Origin: Pseudohongiella spirulinae
Lineage (GTDB): Bacteria; Pseudomonadota; Gammaproteobacteria; Pseudomonadales; Pseudohongiellaceae
Reading direction: 5' to 3'
Assembly (NCBI RefSeq): GCF_001444425.1
Contig: NZ_CP013189.1
Coordinates: 496,001-560,000 of the forward strand
Length of the DNA stretch: 64,000 bases
Shown: positions 37,816 to 47,091 of the stretch, piece after piece
Numbering within the stretch: the first letter of the stretch is position 1
How the letters are laid out: each line of letters begins with the position of its first letter
Program-made: the position numbers and the translations under genes
The notes under the pieces: generated by a model
The model's input: only the letters and a program-made list of their open reading frames with translations
Database searches by the model: none
Told to the model about the DNA's origin: nothing

Positions 37816-39457
37816 TGTGCGTGTCCTGTTGGCGGCATAGTTGAATCAATGCGGCAGTTGATGGGTCAAGGTCGTCGGTTGGCATGCTGTGGTCATTCAA
37901 GGCATTAAATACCGGCGTGCTTAATTGTTTGCCCAGCTCAACGCCCCATTGATCAAAGGGGTTCAGATTCCACAGAACACCTTGTGTGAAGACCTTGTGC
38001 TCATAGAGCGCGATCAGGCTGCCCAGGTTAAAGGGGTTCAGCTCGTCCAATAGCAGCACGGTGCTGGGGCGATTACCGGGTATCCGTTTGTGTCTGGCCA
38101 ACTGTCGCGCGTCTGCTTCTTCGTGTCCGCTGTTCTGCAGCTCTTCAAAAGCCTGTTGTTCGGATTTGCCCAGCATCAGGGCTCTGCTCTGCGCCAGGCA
38201 GTTGGCCAGCAATTGCTGATGCTGAAGAAGCGACTGGCCCTCGCCGGGAGATTTTTTTATGGCAATAAAGTCAGCCGGAATCAGATCCGTGCCCTGGTGC
38301 AGGAGCTGATGGAATGAATGCTGACCGTTGGTGCCTGCGCTACCCCAGATCACGGCGCCGCTGTGCTCGGCCAGCGGCTCACCTTGGCGATTCGTGGACT
38401 TGCCCAGACTCTCCATGTCCAGCTGCTGAAGAAATGCCGGGAACAGATGCAGATCCTGAGCATAGGGCAGAACAGCCTGGCTTCCGCAGCCCCAGTAGTT
38501 TCGATACCAGACGCTGAGCAGCGCCATAATGACAGGTATATTGCCCGCCAGCGGCGCTGACAGAAAATGCCTGTCCATGTGTGCGGCGCCCGCCAGCAAT
38601 TGTCTGAACACGTCCATGCTGGTCGCCAGCGCGATGGGTAGGCCAATGGCTGACCAGAGTGAGAAACGCCCTCCTACCCAATCCCACATCGGGAAGACGT
38701 TCTCGGCAGCGATGCCGAAATCTTGTGCGGCCTGTGAGTTGCTGCTGACCGCCACGAAATGGCGGCTGATATCCCGACCGCCCTGCTGTTTGAACCACTC
38801 GCAGGCCAGTCTGGCGTTTTGCAGAGTCTCGAGGGTGCTGAAAGACTTTGAGGCGACTATAAACAGTGTGGTCCCCGCGTCGGCTTTGCGAAGATGGCTT
38901 TGCAGGTGTGCCGGGTCGACATTGGAGACGAAGTCACATTTGATGCCATGATGATGAAAGGCGCGTAACGCCGCCGTTGCCATGGATGGACCCAGATCTG
39001 AACCGCCAATGCCGATATTGATGATCTGCCTGATGGGCTGACCGGTGTCTCCCCGCCATTCGCCACTATGCACCTGCTGCACAAAGTGCTGCATGCGATC
39101 CAGGCCGACCGAGACCTGTTCAGCTATCTCTGATCTCATGGCGGGTTTGTGTCCCCGCAATGCCACATGCAGGGCAGGTCGGTGCTCAGTGTTGTTGACG
39201 TGGGCGCCATCAAACATGGCCTGGCGTTGCGCATCGAGTCCTGAGTGCTCGGCCAGTGCCAGCAACAGTTTGAAGGCAGGCGGGTCCAACAGATTTTTGC
39301 TGAAGTCGACGTGCAGTGCACCACAGTGCAGAGTCATTGCTGGCACGCGTCGGGAATCTTCCGAGAACAGATTTTGCAGCAGGGAGGTCTGGCTGGCCAG
39401 CTGCGACTGGTGCTGGCGTAAAGATTGCCGAATTGCCTGAATTTCTGTCCTTGTCAT
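37808..39457 (-). CDS. pgi: Glucose-6-phosphate isomerase
   Basis: Interconverts glucose-6-phosphate and fructose-6-phosphate, 549 residues. Signatures are INIGIGGSDLGPSMA, FIVASKSFSTLETLQN, WVGGRFSLWSAIGLPIAL and NPFDQWGVELGKQL. With the PFK at 54485 and ManC/ManB at 32-36 kb it connects glycolysis and nucleotide-sugar supply. Its 3' end overlaps the RimB-RimK start, so the two are co-transcribed. Confidence 0.97.
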   Translation of the reverse strand: MTRTEIQAIRQSLRQHQSQLASQTSLLQNLFSEDSRRVPAMTLHCGALHVDFSKNLLDPPAFKLLLALAEHSGLDAQRQAMFDGAHVNNTEHRPALHVALRGHKPAMRSEIAEQVSVGLDRMQHFVQQVHSGEWRGDTGQPIRQIINIGIGGSDLGPSMATAALRAFHHHGIKCDFVSNVDPAHLQSHLRKADAGTTLFIVASKSFSTLETLQNARLACEWFKQQGGRDISRHFVAVSSNSQAAQDFGIAAENVFPMWDWVGGRFSLWSAIGLPIALATSMDVFRQLLAGAAHMDRHFLSAPLAGNIPVIMALLSVWYRNYWGCGSQAVLPYAQDLHLFPAFLQQLDMESLGKSTNRQGEPLAEHSGAVIWGSAGTNGQHSFHQLLHQGTDLIPADFIAIKKSPGEGQSLLQHQQLLANCLAQSRALMLGKSEQQAFEELQNSGHEEADARQLARHKRIPGNRPSTVLLLDELNPFNLGSLIALYEHKVFTQGVLWNLNPFDQWGVELGKQLSTPVFNALNDHSMPTDDLDPSTAALIQLCRQQDTHSE

Positions 39458-39540
39458 GAAATCCCAAAGCCCTGCAGGTAAAGCGGTAACTTAGCTGATA
39501 ACAGTCGACCGATCAATTGTCTTGTCAGGTGAAAAAAAAG

Positions 39541-39577
39541 TTGATCAAATATTATTTCGTTGATAGGATGCGCGCCC
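39541..39577 (+). promoter_or_regulatory. Promoter of tRNA-Thr
   Basis: TTGATC (39541-39546), a 17-base AT-rich spacer and TAGGAT (39564-39569) are followed by the GC-rich discriminator GCGCGCCC. That discriminator is typical of stable-RNA promoters under stringent control. The tRNA begins at 39600. Confidence 0.6.
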
Positions 39578-39599
39578 TGTACAGAGACACATTTGTACC

Positions 39600-39677
<78 letters not shown>

Positions 39678-39933
39678 CTTCCCGAATTACCTTCCAGCTT
39701 ATCAGTATCTTTCATTAGAAGAATGCGCTTCATATTGCTGTCGCGATTCTCATCGCGCATTACTTTCTTGATTTCAAATAATTTCTGCCGCGTTTGTGAA
39801 AGAAGTCACTATTTGTTACATTCTTATCACAGAATTGCAACATTCCGCCGGATTTTCATTGATTTTCTGAATCTGTTCAGTTAAAACTGCCTCCGTTAAC
39901 TCAACCTTCAATCCAAAAAAGGACTGATAGTTG

Positions 39934-40017
39934 ATGAATCAAAATAACAAGAAGGTAGATCCGAGGCGCCAGAAACTTTTGTACAACTTGCGAAGTCGAT
40001 GCAAGAATCAAGTATAA
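39934..40017 (+). CDS. Possible 27-residue basic leader peptide
   Basis: ATG 39934 to TAA 40017 encodes a lysine/arginine-rich peptide (VDPRRQKLLYNLRSRCKNQV at its end). AGGA lies 10 bases upstream. The stop codon falls in the loop of the hairpin AATCAAG/CTTGATT (40006-40027). I do not recognise the peptide; it may be chance. Confidence 0.3.
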   Translation: MNQNNKKVDPRRQKLLYNLRSRCKNQV

Positions 40018-40027
40018 CTGCTTGATT
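40006..40027 (+). terminator. Weak hairpin in the TonB-receptor leader region
   Basis: AATCAAG (40006-40012) and CTTGATT (40021-40027) pair around an 8-base loop and are followed by TTATGT. The stem is AT-rich and the T-run short, so it would be a weak terminator or an attenuator element. Confidence 0.3.
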
Positions 40028-40126
40028 TTATGTCTTTGCTGATGTAAAAAGCGAAGGTCGTCATATCGTAATGACAAAATCTTATAAGTCGAAACCGACG
40101 TTTCTACTACTGATTAGGGGATTAAT

Positions 40127-42946
40127 ATGAAGAAGAAAACGCTCTCTCTGGCTATTGCCGGGGTTTTGGGCTTTGGTGGTGCTGTGGTGCTGCCAGCCAA
40201 TACCTATGCGCAGGAATCAGCTGATACCATCGAAGAAGTGGTTATTACAGGTTCCCGTATCCGACGTGCTGACCTGGAAGGGTTCAACCCGGTCAGTGTC
40301 ATAGACCGAACGATGATTGAGACTCAAAGCCAGGTAAGCCTTGGTGATATTCTGCAGAGAATGCCCTACTCTGCAGGTGCTGCCGTGAATACCGGTGTTA
40401 ACAACGGTGGCTCCGGTGCAGTCAATTTCTCACTGCGTGGTCTGGGCTCGCAGCGCACTCTGGTGCTGGTAAACGGGCGACGAGTGGTTCCCTCTGGCCT
40501 GGGTGCCAATTCGGTTGTGGACTTGAACAATATCCCGCCAAACATGATTGAACGTGTCGAAGTTCTGAAAGATGGCGCCTCATCAGTTTACGGTTCTGAT
40601 GCCGTTGCCGGTGTTGTGAACATCATTACACGCAAAGACTATAACGGGGCTGCGCTCAATGTGCAGAACGGTATTACCAGCGAAGGCGATGGTGGTCAGA
40701 GCACAGTAGACTTTAATCTGGGTACTGCCAGCGATCGTGGCAGCTTTGTAGTGTCAGGGTACTACACCAAGCAGAAGCCGATCTGGGCGGGTGACCGCGA
40801 GTACTCTAAGGAAGAGATCTGGTACCATCCTTACTGGAATCCGACCGGACAGGAGCCTGGCGGATCTTCTGCCGTGCCCTGGGGTAACCATGTAAGCCCC
40901 GCTTCAGTTGGTGGAGATGGCGTGCGTTATACGCGCGGCCAGGAGTTCGGAGCCTGGAGACAGTACAGCGGTGCTTCTGACCCTTATAACTACGCTCCCG
41001 CCAACTACACTCAGACGCCAAACGAGCGTTGGGGTTTCAGCGCCTTTGGCAACTACCAGCTGGGTGACTTTGGTGCTGTCCGTAATGTTGAGGCCAGTGG
41101 TGAGGTGATGTTCACACATCGTGCGTCACAGCGACTGATCGCGCCTGAGCCTTTGGCGCCTCTGGCATTTTTCGGCACGGCGGCACCGTACTCTGATCTG
41201 AACTACTACAACATCACCCAGGGACCCAAGCATAGCGTTACCGGTGACACCATGATTCTGACCGATTGGCGTCGGCGAATGGTGGAAACTGGTGGTCGTG
41301 ATCAAGTGCATGAGACCAACACGCATCAGGTGACCCTGGCGCTGACTGGTGAAGTCGGCAACTGGTTCTGGGACGCATCGGCGTTCTATGGTGAGAATGA
41401 TGCAAGCGTTCTGGATCTGGGGTATTTCCAACTGGAGCGTGTCGCCGAAGCCGTAGGTCCGACTTTCATGGACGCCTCCGGTAATCTGTTCTGTAGTACC
41501 GATGGTACGGCGGCCGGTGTCATTGATGGCTGTGTACCGTTGAATGTTTTCGGTCAACCAGGCACCGATACACAGATTACCCCTGAAATGCTGCAGTATA
41601 TCTCTGGCAACTACGTGTCCATGACGCTGGGCGGCAATGATATGTCCGGTGTGCAGTTCAACGCGTCAGGCCCCATAATGGACCTGCCAGCGGGTGAACT
41701 GGGAATGGCTGTTGGCGTGGAACATCGCAAAGTTAATGGTTTCTCCCAGCCTGACTCTCTGCAGTTGCTGGGTGTATCCACGGCGGGTTCTTCATTGGCA
41801 ACAGCTGGTGGTTACAATGTTGATGAAGCCTATGTGGAATTTGCAATACCGGTGATCGCTGGTGTAACCGGTATCGAAAGCCTGGAGTTAAGCCTGGCGT
41901 CTCGCTACTCGGACTACAATACCTTCGGCAGCACCACAAATTCCAAGCTGGGTATGCGCTGGACAGTCAATGATGAGTTGACCTTGCGTGCAACTGTTTC
42001 CGAAGCTTTCCGTGCACCATCGGTGCCGGAGTTGTTCGCCGGGCAGTCTACAGGTTACCCTCAAGTCAGCGACCCTTGTGCTGGCAACGCGACACAGTTC
42101 TGTGTAGCTGACGGTGTGCCCAGTGGCGGATACGATAATGCCGGTCTGATTCAATTGCCTACGCTTTCTGGTGGCAGCACGGCCCTGCAGCCTGAAGAGG
42201 CGGATATTCTGACAGCTGGATTTGTTTATCAGCCCGGCTGGATGCAGGATCTGTCTATTACAGTTGACTACTGGGAAACCGAAATTGATGGTGCTGTATC
42301 TACTCTTGGGCCACAGTTGATTCTGGATAGCTGTCAGCAAAGCGGTCAGTACTGTGAGCTGGTCGAGCGCTGGGGTCCCGGCAGTGGTGCGACAGTGGGT
42401 GATGTAAAATTGATCACGAACCTGAACGTCAACGTGGGTGGTAACGATGCGTCAGGTATTGACCTGTCAGCTCGTTACTCAATGGATACCAGCGACTGGG
42501 GTAGTTTTGATCTGGGTCTGGATGTGATTCATCTGCTTGATTACGAGAAGCGCCTGGCAGATGGCACCATCATTCCTCACGCTGGTCGTTTTGAAGACAA
42601 CCATGACGGTAACTTCCCCGAGTGGCGCTGGAATTTTGTTGCCGATTGGAACTACAACCAGTGGACAGCTAACTACACCGCGCGTTACATCGGTGAAGTG
42701 ACTGAGCCTCTGATCAAGTGGTTCCACTCAGGTGATGAAGAGAATCAGGTCAAGAAGCAGCTGACGCACAGCGTTCAGGCCACCTATAACCTGGAGTCCT
42801 ACAACACCCGGTTTACCCTGGGCGTTGAGAACCTGACAGATGAGCAGCCGCCATTTGCCTACTCCGGCTTTAACGACAATACTGATCCTCGTACCTACGA
42901 GACCCGCGGTCGTTACTACTATGGTCGTGTAAGCTTCAGCTTCTGA
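40127..42946 (+). CDS. TonB-dependent outer-membrane receptor
   Basis: 939-residue active transporter. A signal peptide (MKKKTLSLAIAGVLGFGG ... TYAQ) is followed by a TonB-box-like segment IEEVVITGSRIRRADLEG. The plug domain has NFSLRGLGSQRTLVLVNGRR and IERVEVLKDGASSVYGSDAVAGVVNIITR. A 22-strand-type barrel ends in aromatic GRYYYGRVSFSF. Three Cys pairs in loops (for example near DPCAGNATQFC and DSCQQSGQYC) suggest extracellular disulfides. The plug wording (GSRI, VLVNGRR, GLGANSVVDLNNIP) is that of the large oligosaccharide/organic-ligand receptor group rather than siderophore receptors. That is an inference; the ligand is unknown. A strong terminator follows. Confidence 0.94.
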   Translation: MKKKTLSLAIAGVLGFGGAVVLPANTYAQESADTIEEVVITGSRIRRADLEGFNPVSVIDRTMIETQSQVSLGDILQRMPYSAGAAVNTGVNNGGSGAVNFSLRGLGSQRTLVLVNGRRVVPSGLGANSVVDLNNIPPNMIERVEVLKDGASSVYGSDAVAGVVNIITRKDYNGAALNVQNGITSEGDGGQSTVDFNLGTASDRGSFVVSGYYTKQKPIWAGDREYSKEEIWYHPYWNPTGQEPGGSSAVPWGNHVSPASVGGDGVRYTRGQEFGAWRQYSGASDPYNYAPANYTQTPNERWGFSAFGNYQLGDFGAVRNVEASGEVMFTHRASQRLIAPEPLAPLAFFGTAAPYSDLNYYNITQGPKHSVTGDTMILTDWRRRMVETGGRDQVHETNTHQVTLALTGEVGNWFWDASAFYGENDASVLDLGYFQLERVAEAVGPTFMDASGNLFCSTDGTAAGVIDGCVPLNVFGQPGTDTQITPEMLQYISGNYVSMTLGGNDMSGVQFNASGPIMDLPAGELGMAVGVEHRKVNGFSQPDSLQLLGVSTAGSSLATAGGYNVDEAYVEFAIPVIAGVTGIESLELSLASRYSDYNTFGSTTNSKLGMRWTVNDELTLRATVSEAFRAPSVPELFAGQSTGYPQVSDPCAGNATQFCVADGVPSGGYDNAGLIQLPTLSGGSTALQPEEADILTAGFVYQPGWMQDLSITVDYWETEIDGAVSTLGPQLILDSCQQSGQYCELVERWGPGSGATVGDVKLITNLNVNVGGNDASGIDLSARYSMDTSDWGSFDLGLDVIHLLDYEKRLADGTIIPHAGRFEDNHDGNFPEWRWNFVADWNYNQWTANYTARYIGEVTEPLIKWFHSGDEENQVKKQLTHSVQATYNLESYNTRFTLGVENLTDEQPPFAYSGFNDNTDPRTYETRGRYYYGRVSFSF

Positions 42947-42983
42947 TCGACCACATCCAACCGCGAAGCTAGCGGAAAAAAAG

Positions 42984-43012
42984 AACCAGCCCTCTTGGGC
43001 TGGTTTTTTTTT
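42984..43012 (+). terminator. Rho-independent terminator after the TonB receptor
   Basis: AACCAGCCC (42984-42992), loop TCTT, GGGCTGGTT (42997-43005) and a continuous T-run to 43012. It is a textbook terminator, and an A-run precedes the stem, so it could also work on the opposite strand. Confidence 0.95.
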
Positions 43013-43041
43013 GACTGTGAATCAGCTGAAAAAATGGGACA

Positions 43042-44622
43042 ATGCCCGCAATGAGTACATTAAACAATCAACTGGCTGACCTGGATGCGGCGCTGAGCGC
43101 GGGTCAGTTGGCGCTTGCACTTGAGCAGGGCAGCCGGCTGGTGGCCGAATATCCGGATTCTCAGCATGGCTGGTTATCGTACAGCGAGGCCTGTCGCCTT
43201 GCCGGACGTACCGAAGCAGCTCGTGAGGCTGCCCGTCAAGCCTGGCAGCTTGCCCCCCAAAACCTTTTTGCTGTAGCACAATATGCGCGCTGCCTGATGC
43301 CGTATGCTGACCACCGGTTGATTTCAGAGCTGGTCCGAACTGGTATCAGATCGGACGCGGGCAATGACTGGGCGCTTGATATCCTGGCCTCATGTGCTGT
43401 ATCGGTAGACGACTGGGAGCAGGCGTTGAGCCTGTATGAGCGATTACTGCAAAGCAATGCAACAAACCCGCACTATCGCTACATGCAGGGGCTCGCCCTG
43501 TCTGTCTCTGGCATGACAGAACAGGCACTCCAGAGTCTGGAGAAAATTCGCCGCGATCCGCAATTCAGCGGCAGGGTATTGAATCTGATCCAGGATATTG
43601 ATGCGACGCGTGTAAACCGTGATGAGCTGGAAGCGGTTCTTGGCAGCCAGCAGACTATATCATCACAGGATAAGATCTATGCCCTGCAGGCTCTGGGTCG
43701 GCTACATCATTCGGAGCGACGATTTGAGGAGGCATTCAGCTGTTGGCAACGAGCAAACGAACTGAAAGCTTCCGGTGCACGATACAAGGCTGATGACTGG
43801 GATGTATTCGCGGCGAGATTAATGCGCCTGGGGGGCAATGTCGCGGCTGATTCATCTCCGTCGCCGCCTGGTGGAAAGTCCCCGATCTTTATTGTCGGTC
43901 TGCCGAGATCAGGCACCACACTGCTGGAGCGGATACTGGTGAACTCCGGGCACGTTGCCGCGCTGGGAGAATTGCGTGATTTCGAAGTATTGATGCAGAT
44001 GCATATGGGGGAGTCAATCACGCCGTTGCCTTTCGATTTCAGGCCGGAAAAAGCAGCTGCAATTGACTGGGTCGCAATAGGCGAGTCATATTGCGAGCGA
44101 CTGGCGTCGAGAGATTCTTCTGGCCGACATCCCTGCGACAAAAATCCTTTCAATTTTCTGTTCTGTGGACTTATCCTGGCGGCGCTGCCCGATGCCCGGA
44201 TCATTCACATCAAAAAGCATCCTCTGGATGCCGGACTTGGAACATTCAGGCATATTTTTGCGGCGGCAGCGCCGTGGTCCTATCGGCTGGCTGACATAGC
44301 TCATTTCTATGTGCTTTATGATAGGGTCATGGCGCACTGGGTGGCACTTTACCCCGACAGAATATATCAGATTCATTATGATGAATTGGTTTCAGATCCT
44401 GAGGTGCAGAGCAGCATGCTTTTTGAATGGCTGAACCTGCCCTGGTCGGGATCGGTGCCTGATACAGCTGCCAGTAAGGGGGTCGTCCGGTCCGCCAGTG
44501 CCAATCAGGTTCGCTCGCCTATTCACCAGCAGGCGGTGCAGGTTTGGCGCAACTATGCGTCGCAGCTGTCAGCTTTGAAAGACTCACTGGAGCGCGGGGG
44601 AGTCCTCGATGGCAATGACTGA
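43042..44622 (+). CDS. TPR-containing sulfotransferase-family protein
   Basis: 526 residues. The first ~260 form TPR-like helical repeats (AALSAGQLALALEQGSRLV, WLSYSEACRLAGRTEAARE, ALSLYERLLQSNATNPHYRYM). A sulfotransferase domain follows with the 5'-phosphosulfate loop IFIVGLPRSGTTLLERIL. The segment expected to bind the 3'-phosphate reads IIHIKKHPLDAGLG, where the family usually has RRDPLDTCLS-like residues, so PAPS binding may be altered. Such genes often lie beside TonB receptors in aquatic bacteria, as here. The start may be ATG 43042 or ATG 43051; spacing of GGGA favours the second. Its end overlaps the thioesterase gene by 14 bases. Confidence 0.85.
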   Translation: MPAMSTLNNQLADLDAALSAGQLALALEQGSRLVAEYPDSQHGWLSYSEACRLAGRTEAAREAARQAWQLAPQNLFAVAQYARCLMPYADHRLISELVRTGIRSDAGNDWALDILASCAVSVDDWEQALSLYERLLQSNATNPHYRYMQGLALSVSGMTEQALQSLEKIRRDPQFSGRVLNLIQDIDATRVNRDELEAVLGSQQTISSQDKIYALQALGRLHHSERRFEEAFSCWQRANELKASGARYKADDWDVFAARLMRLGGNVAADSSPSPPGGKSPIFIVGLPRSGTTLLERILVNSGHVAALGELRDFEVLMQMHMGESITPLPFDFRPEKAAAIDWVAIGESYCERLASRDSSGRHPCDKNPFNFLFCGLILAALPDARIIHIKKHPLDAGLGTFRHIFAAAAPWSYRLADIAHFYVLYDRVMAHWVALYPDRIYQIHYDELVSDPEVQSSMLFEWLNLPWSGSVPDTAASKGVVRSASANQVRSPIHQQAVQVWRNYASQLSALKDSLERGGVLDGND

Positions 44623-45022
44623 GAATACGACTGATGATGAATTTGTATGTGCCATGTCTGTGCGCGACTATGAGTGCGACATGCAGGGCGTGGTCAACAA
44701 TTCGGTGTATCAGAATTACCTGGAGCATGCTCGTCACGAGTACCTGAAAACCCGTGGGCTTGATTTTGCGACCCTGACGCGCGAAGGAATCATTGTTGTT
44801 GTAGTCAGGGCAGAAATTGACTATCTGCAGCCGCTGAAAAGTGGCGATAGCATTTTTGTCACCGCGAAGCCAGTTCTGGAGAAACGCATACGGTTGGTAT
44901 TCAATCAAAGCATCCGGCATTCGGCGACTGGCCGTGAGCATGTGCGGGCCAGAATTGTAACGACGGCCGTCAGCGAACGGGGTCGGCCTTATTTTCCTGA
45001 GTCCTTAAACGTTTTGTTGTAA
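44609..45022 (+). CDS. Hot-dog acyl-CoA thioesterase (4HBT/YbgC-like)
   Basis: 137 residues with one 4HBT domain: VRDYECDMQGVVNNSVYQNYLEHARHEYL holds the acidic residue and the Asn-rich helix start typical of YbgC/FcbC thioesterases, where Asp replaces Glu as base. It is translationally coupled to the sulfotransferase by overlap. An alternative ATG exists at 44615. The acyl substrate is not evident. Confidence 0.85.
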   Translation: MAMTENTTDDEFVCAMSVRDYECDMQGVVNNSVYQNYLEHARHEYLKTRGLDFATLTREGIIVVVVRAEIDYLQPLKSGDSIFVTAKPVLEKRIRLVFNQSIRHSATGREHVRARIVTTAVSERGRPYFPESLNVLL

Positions 45023-45047
45023 GACTGTTGGCCCAGGGTACAAAACC

Positions 45048-45767
45048 TCACATCGCCAGAAGACGCTCCACAAAGTCTGGTACCACGGTACTGGCAAGCC
45101 CGTAAATATGTTCGTCAAACTCGGAACCGGTCGTTTCCAGGTTGATTTCGATTGTATGTGCACCCTGCCGACGAGCGGTCTGATAAAACCCGGCAGCCGG
45201 GTAGACCTGGCCGGATGTGCCGACAGCGATCAATAAATCACAGCGTTGCAGCGCGGCTTCAATCAGATTCATTTCCAGAGGCATTTCACCAAACCAGACT
45301 ATATGTGGTCGCAGATTGCCAGGCTGGCGGCAGCAGCGGCATTCGCTGTCGATATTCACGGGTTCACGATGTTCGAAGATCAGACCGGATACCATACACC
45401 GTACTTTTAACAGCTCACCATGCATGTGAATCAGTCGTTCACTGCCAGCTCTTTCATGAAGATTGTCAACATTCTGGGTGACCAGCAGGAACTCATGGTC
45501 CGGGAGCTGACTGCAGGCGTATTCCAGTTTCGCCAGTGCGGTGTGGGCCGCATTCGGACGGATGTGCGTCTGCAACAATTGTGAGCGTCGCTGGTTGTAG
45601 AAGTTGTGCACCAGTACCGGGTTGGCTGCAAAGCCTTCAGGTGTGGCGACTTCTTCAATGCGGTGGTTTTCCCACAATCCGTCGGCTGAGCGGAAGGTCT
45701 GGATACCGGACTCGGCGGATATGCCTGCACCGGTCAGTACAACGATGGATCGATAGGGTAAGCTCAC
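45048..45767 (-). CDS. cobB: NAD-dependent protein deacylase (sirtuin)
   Basis: Removes acyl groups from protein lysines using NAD, 239 residues. Signatures are [31 protein letters not shown], the catalytic His in HMHGEL, zinc ligands in VRCMVSG ... [23 protein letters not shown] and [14 protein letters not shown]. The RC...CRCC pattern resembles E. coli CobB. It is divergent from bcp, with 56 bases between starts. Confidence 0.94.
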   Translation of the reverse strand: MSLPYRSIVVLTGAGISAESGIQTFRSADGLWENHRIEEVATPEGFAANPVLVHNFYNQRRSQLLQTHIRPNAAHTALAKLEYACSQLPDHEFLLVTQNVDNLHERAGSERLIHMHGELLKVRCMVSGLIFEHREPVNIDSECRCCRQPGNLRPHIVWFGEMPLEMNLIEAALQRCDLLIAVGTSGQVYPAAGFYQTARRQGAHTIEINLETTGSEFDEHIYGLASTVVPDFVERLLAM

Positions 45768-45823
45768 AATGCAGTCATGCCCCGGCGGCGTTATAATGCA
45801 TACAAATTTTAAGGAGTAAGTCT

Positions 45824-46300
45824 ATGTCTTTGCCGAGCATTGGTAAACAGGCTCCGGCCTTCAAGCTGTTGAATCAGCAGGGTGAAGCCGTTTCCCTGAA
45901 AGATTTTAAAGATAGTCATAATGTTGTGCTGTATTTTTATCCAAAGGCCATGACGCCGGGTTGCACGGTACAGGCTTGCGGGCTGCGTGACAGCCAGGCT
46001 GAGCTTGCCGCGCTCGACACAGTCGTGCTGGGTGTGTCACCGGATCCGGTAACGCGATTGCAGAAGTTTATCGACAAGGAGTCGCTGAATTTCACTCTCT
46101 TGTCCGATGAGGATCATGCCGTGGCTGATAAATATGGAGCCTGGGGACCCAAGAAATTCATGGGTCGTGAGTACGACGGTATTCTGCGCCAGACTTATAT
46201 CATCGACAAGGCCGGCAAATTGCGTCACATCATCGATAAAGTCAAAACCAAAACGCATCACGATGAGGTGCTCAACTGGATCAAAGACAATTTGTCATGA
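45824..46300 (+). CDS. bcp: Thioredoxin-dependent thiol peroxidase (BCP/PrxQ)
   Basis: Peroxiredoxin that reduces H2O2 and organic peroxides, 158 residues. The peroxidatic and resolving cysteines lie in TPGCTVQACGLRD, five residues apart as in atypical two-Cys BCP. AAGGAG precedes the ATG, and a TATAAT at 45792-45797 is a likely -10 element. It overlaps the following hydrolase by 4 bases. Confidence 0.96.
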   Translation: MSLPSIGKQAPAFKLLNQQGEAVSLKDFKDSHNVVLYFYPKAMTPGCTVQACGLRDSQAELAALDTVVLGVSPDPVTRLQKFIDKESLNFTLLSDEDHAVADKYGAWGPKKFMGREYDGILRQTYIIDKAGKLRHIIDKVKTKTHHDEVLNWIKDNLS

Positions 46301-47091
46301 CTGACGCCCTGGAGCTGAATTACCGGCAATATTCAAGTGAAGGCAAGCCGCTGATCATTCTGCATGGCTTGTTTGGCAGTTTGACTAACTGGACCTGGCA
46401 CAGCAAAAAGTTTGCAGAGCACTTCAGTGTCTACGCACTGGATTTGCGTAACCATGGCGCCTCGCCGCATGCCGACAGTATGAGTTATGCGCAAATGTCC
46501 GGTGATGTGCTGCGCTTTATGGATGCGCACCATATTGAGAAGGCGCATATCCTGGGACACTCCATGGGTGGCAAGGTTGCCATGCAGATGGCGCTCACTG
46601 CGCCGCAGCGCGTTGACAAGCTGGTGGTGGCTGATATTGCACCGGTTCAGTACGGTGGTGAGCGAGGCGAACACGACGAGATATTCGAGGGCATGTGTGC
46701 TCTGCAACTGGAAATCCTTTCGAGCCGGGCGGATGCTGATAAACAATTGGCCGAGTGGGTGAATGATGAGATAGTCCGTCAGTTTCTGCTCAGCAATCTG
46801 GTGCGTCGTGCGGGTGATGGATTCGAGTGGCGCATCAATCTGCCGGCTCTGAAAAAATGTTACCCGGCGCTCAGGGCCAGGCCCGAGGCGCATGCCGCTT
46901 TTGACGGACCTGTGCTGTTTGTGCGTGGCGACCTGTCGGACTATATCCAGCCGCAACACAAAGACGAGGTGTTGAGCCTGTTTCCGGCGGCGCAGATTAA
47001 AACCATCATGCAGACCGGGCACTGGCTGCATGCCGAAAAGCCGGATACTTTTAACCGAATAGTTGCAGATTTTCTGCTGGATGAATCATGA
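46297..47091 (+). CDS. ybfF: Alpha/beta-hydrolase esterase, YbfF type
   Basis: Esterase of 264 residues. The oxyanion region is ILHGLFGSLTNW, the nucleophile elbow ILGHSMGGKVAMQMAL, and the catalytic His is in TGHWLHAEKP, with an acidic residue in VRGDLSDYI. YbfF-type enzymes act on short acyl esters or acyl-CoA. It starts inside the bcp stop and overlaps pdxJ by 4 bases, so three genes are tightly coupled. Confidence 0.9.
   Translation: MTDALELNYRQYSSEGKPLIILHGLFGSLTNWTWHSKKFAEHFSVYALDLRNHGASPHADSMSYAQMSGDVLRFMDAHHIEKAHILGHSMGGKVAMQMALTAPQRVDKLVVADIAPVQYGGERGEHDEIFEGMCALQLEILSSRADADKQLAEWVNDEIVRQFLLSNLVRRAGDGFEWRINLPALKKCYPALRARPEAHAAFDGPVLFVRGDLSDYIQPQHKDEVLSLFPAAQIKTIMQTGHWLHAEKPDTFNRIVADFLLDES

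Larger units (their letters stand above)
39678..40126. other. AT-rich 449-base gap upstream of the TonB receptor
   Basis: No gene longer than a possible 27-codon frame (39934-40017, described separately). It contains a hairpin at 40006-40027 and a GTCAT/ATGAC dyad at 40059-40074. The receptor start is preceded by AGGGGAT. I see no Fur-box-like sequence, which argues weakly against iron control of the receptor. Confidence 0.5.

Noticed and set aside
45048..45767. Degenerate zinc site in the sirtuin
   Set aside because: Only one Cys is present in the first half-site, but E. coli CobB has the same RC...CxCC arrangement, so it is a normal class feature.
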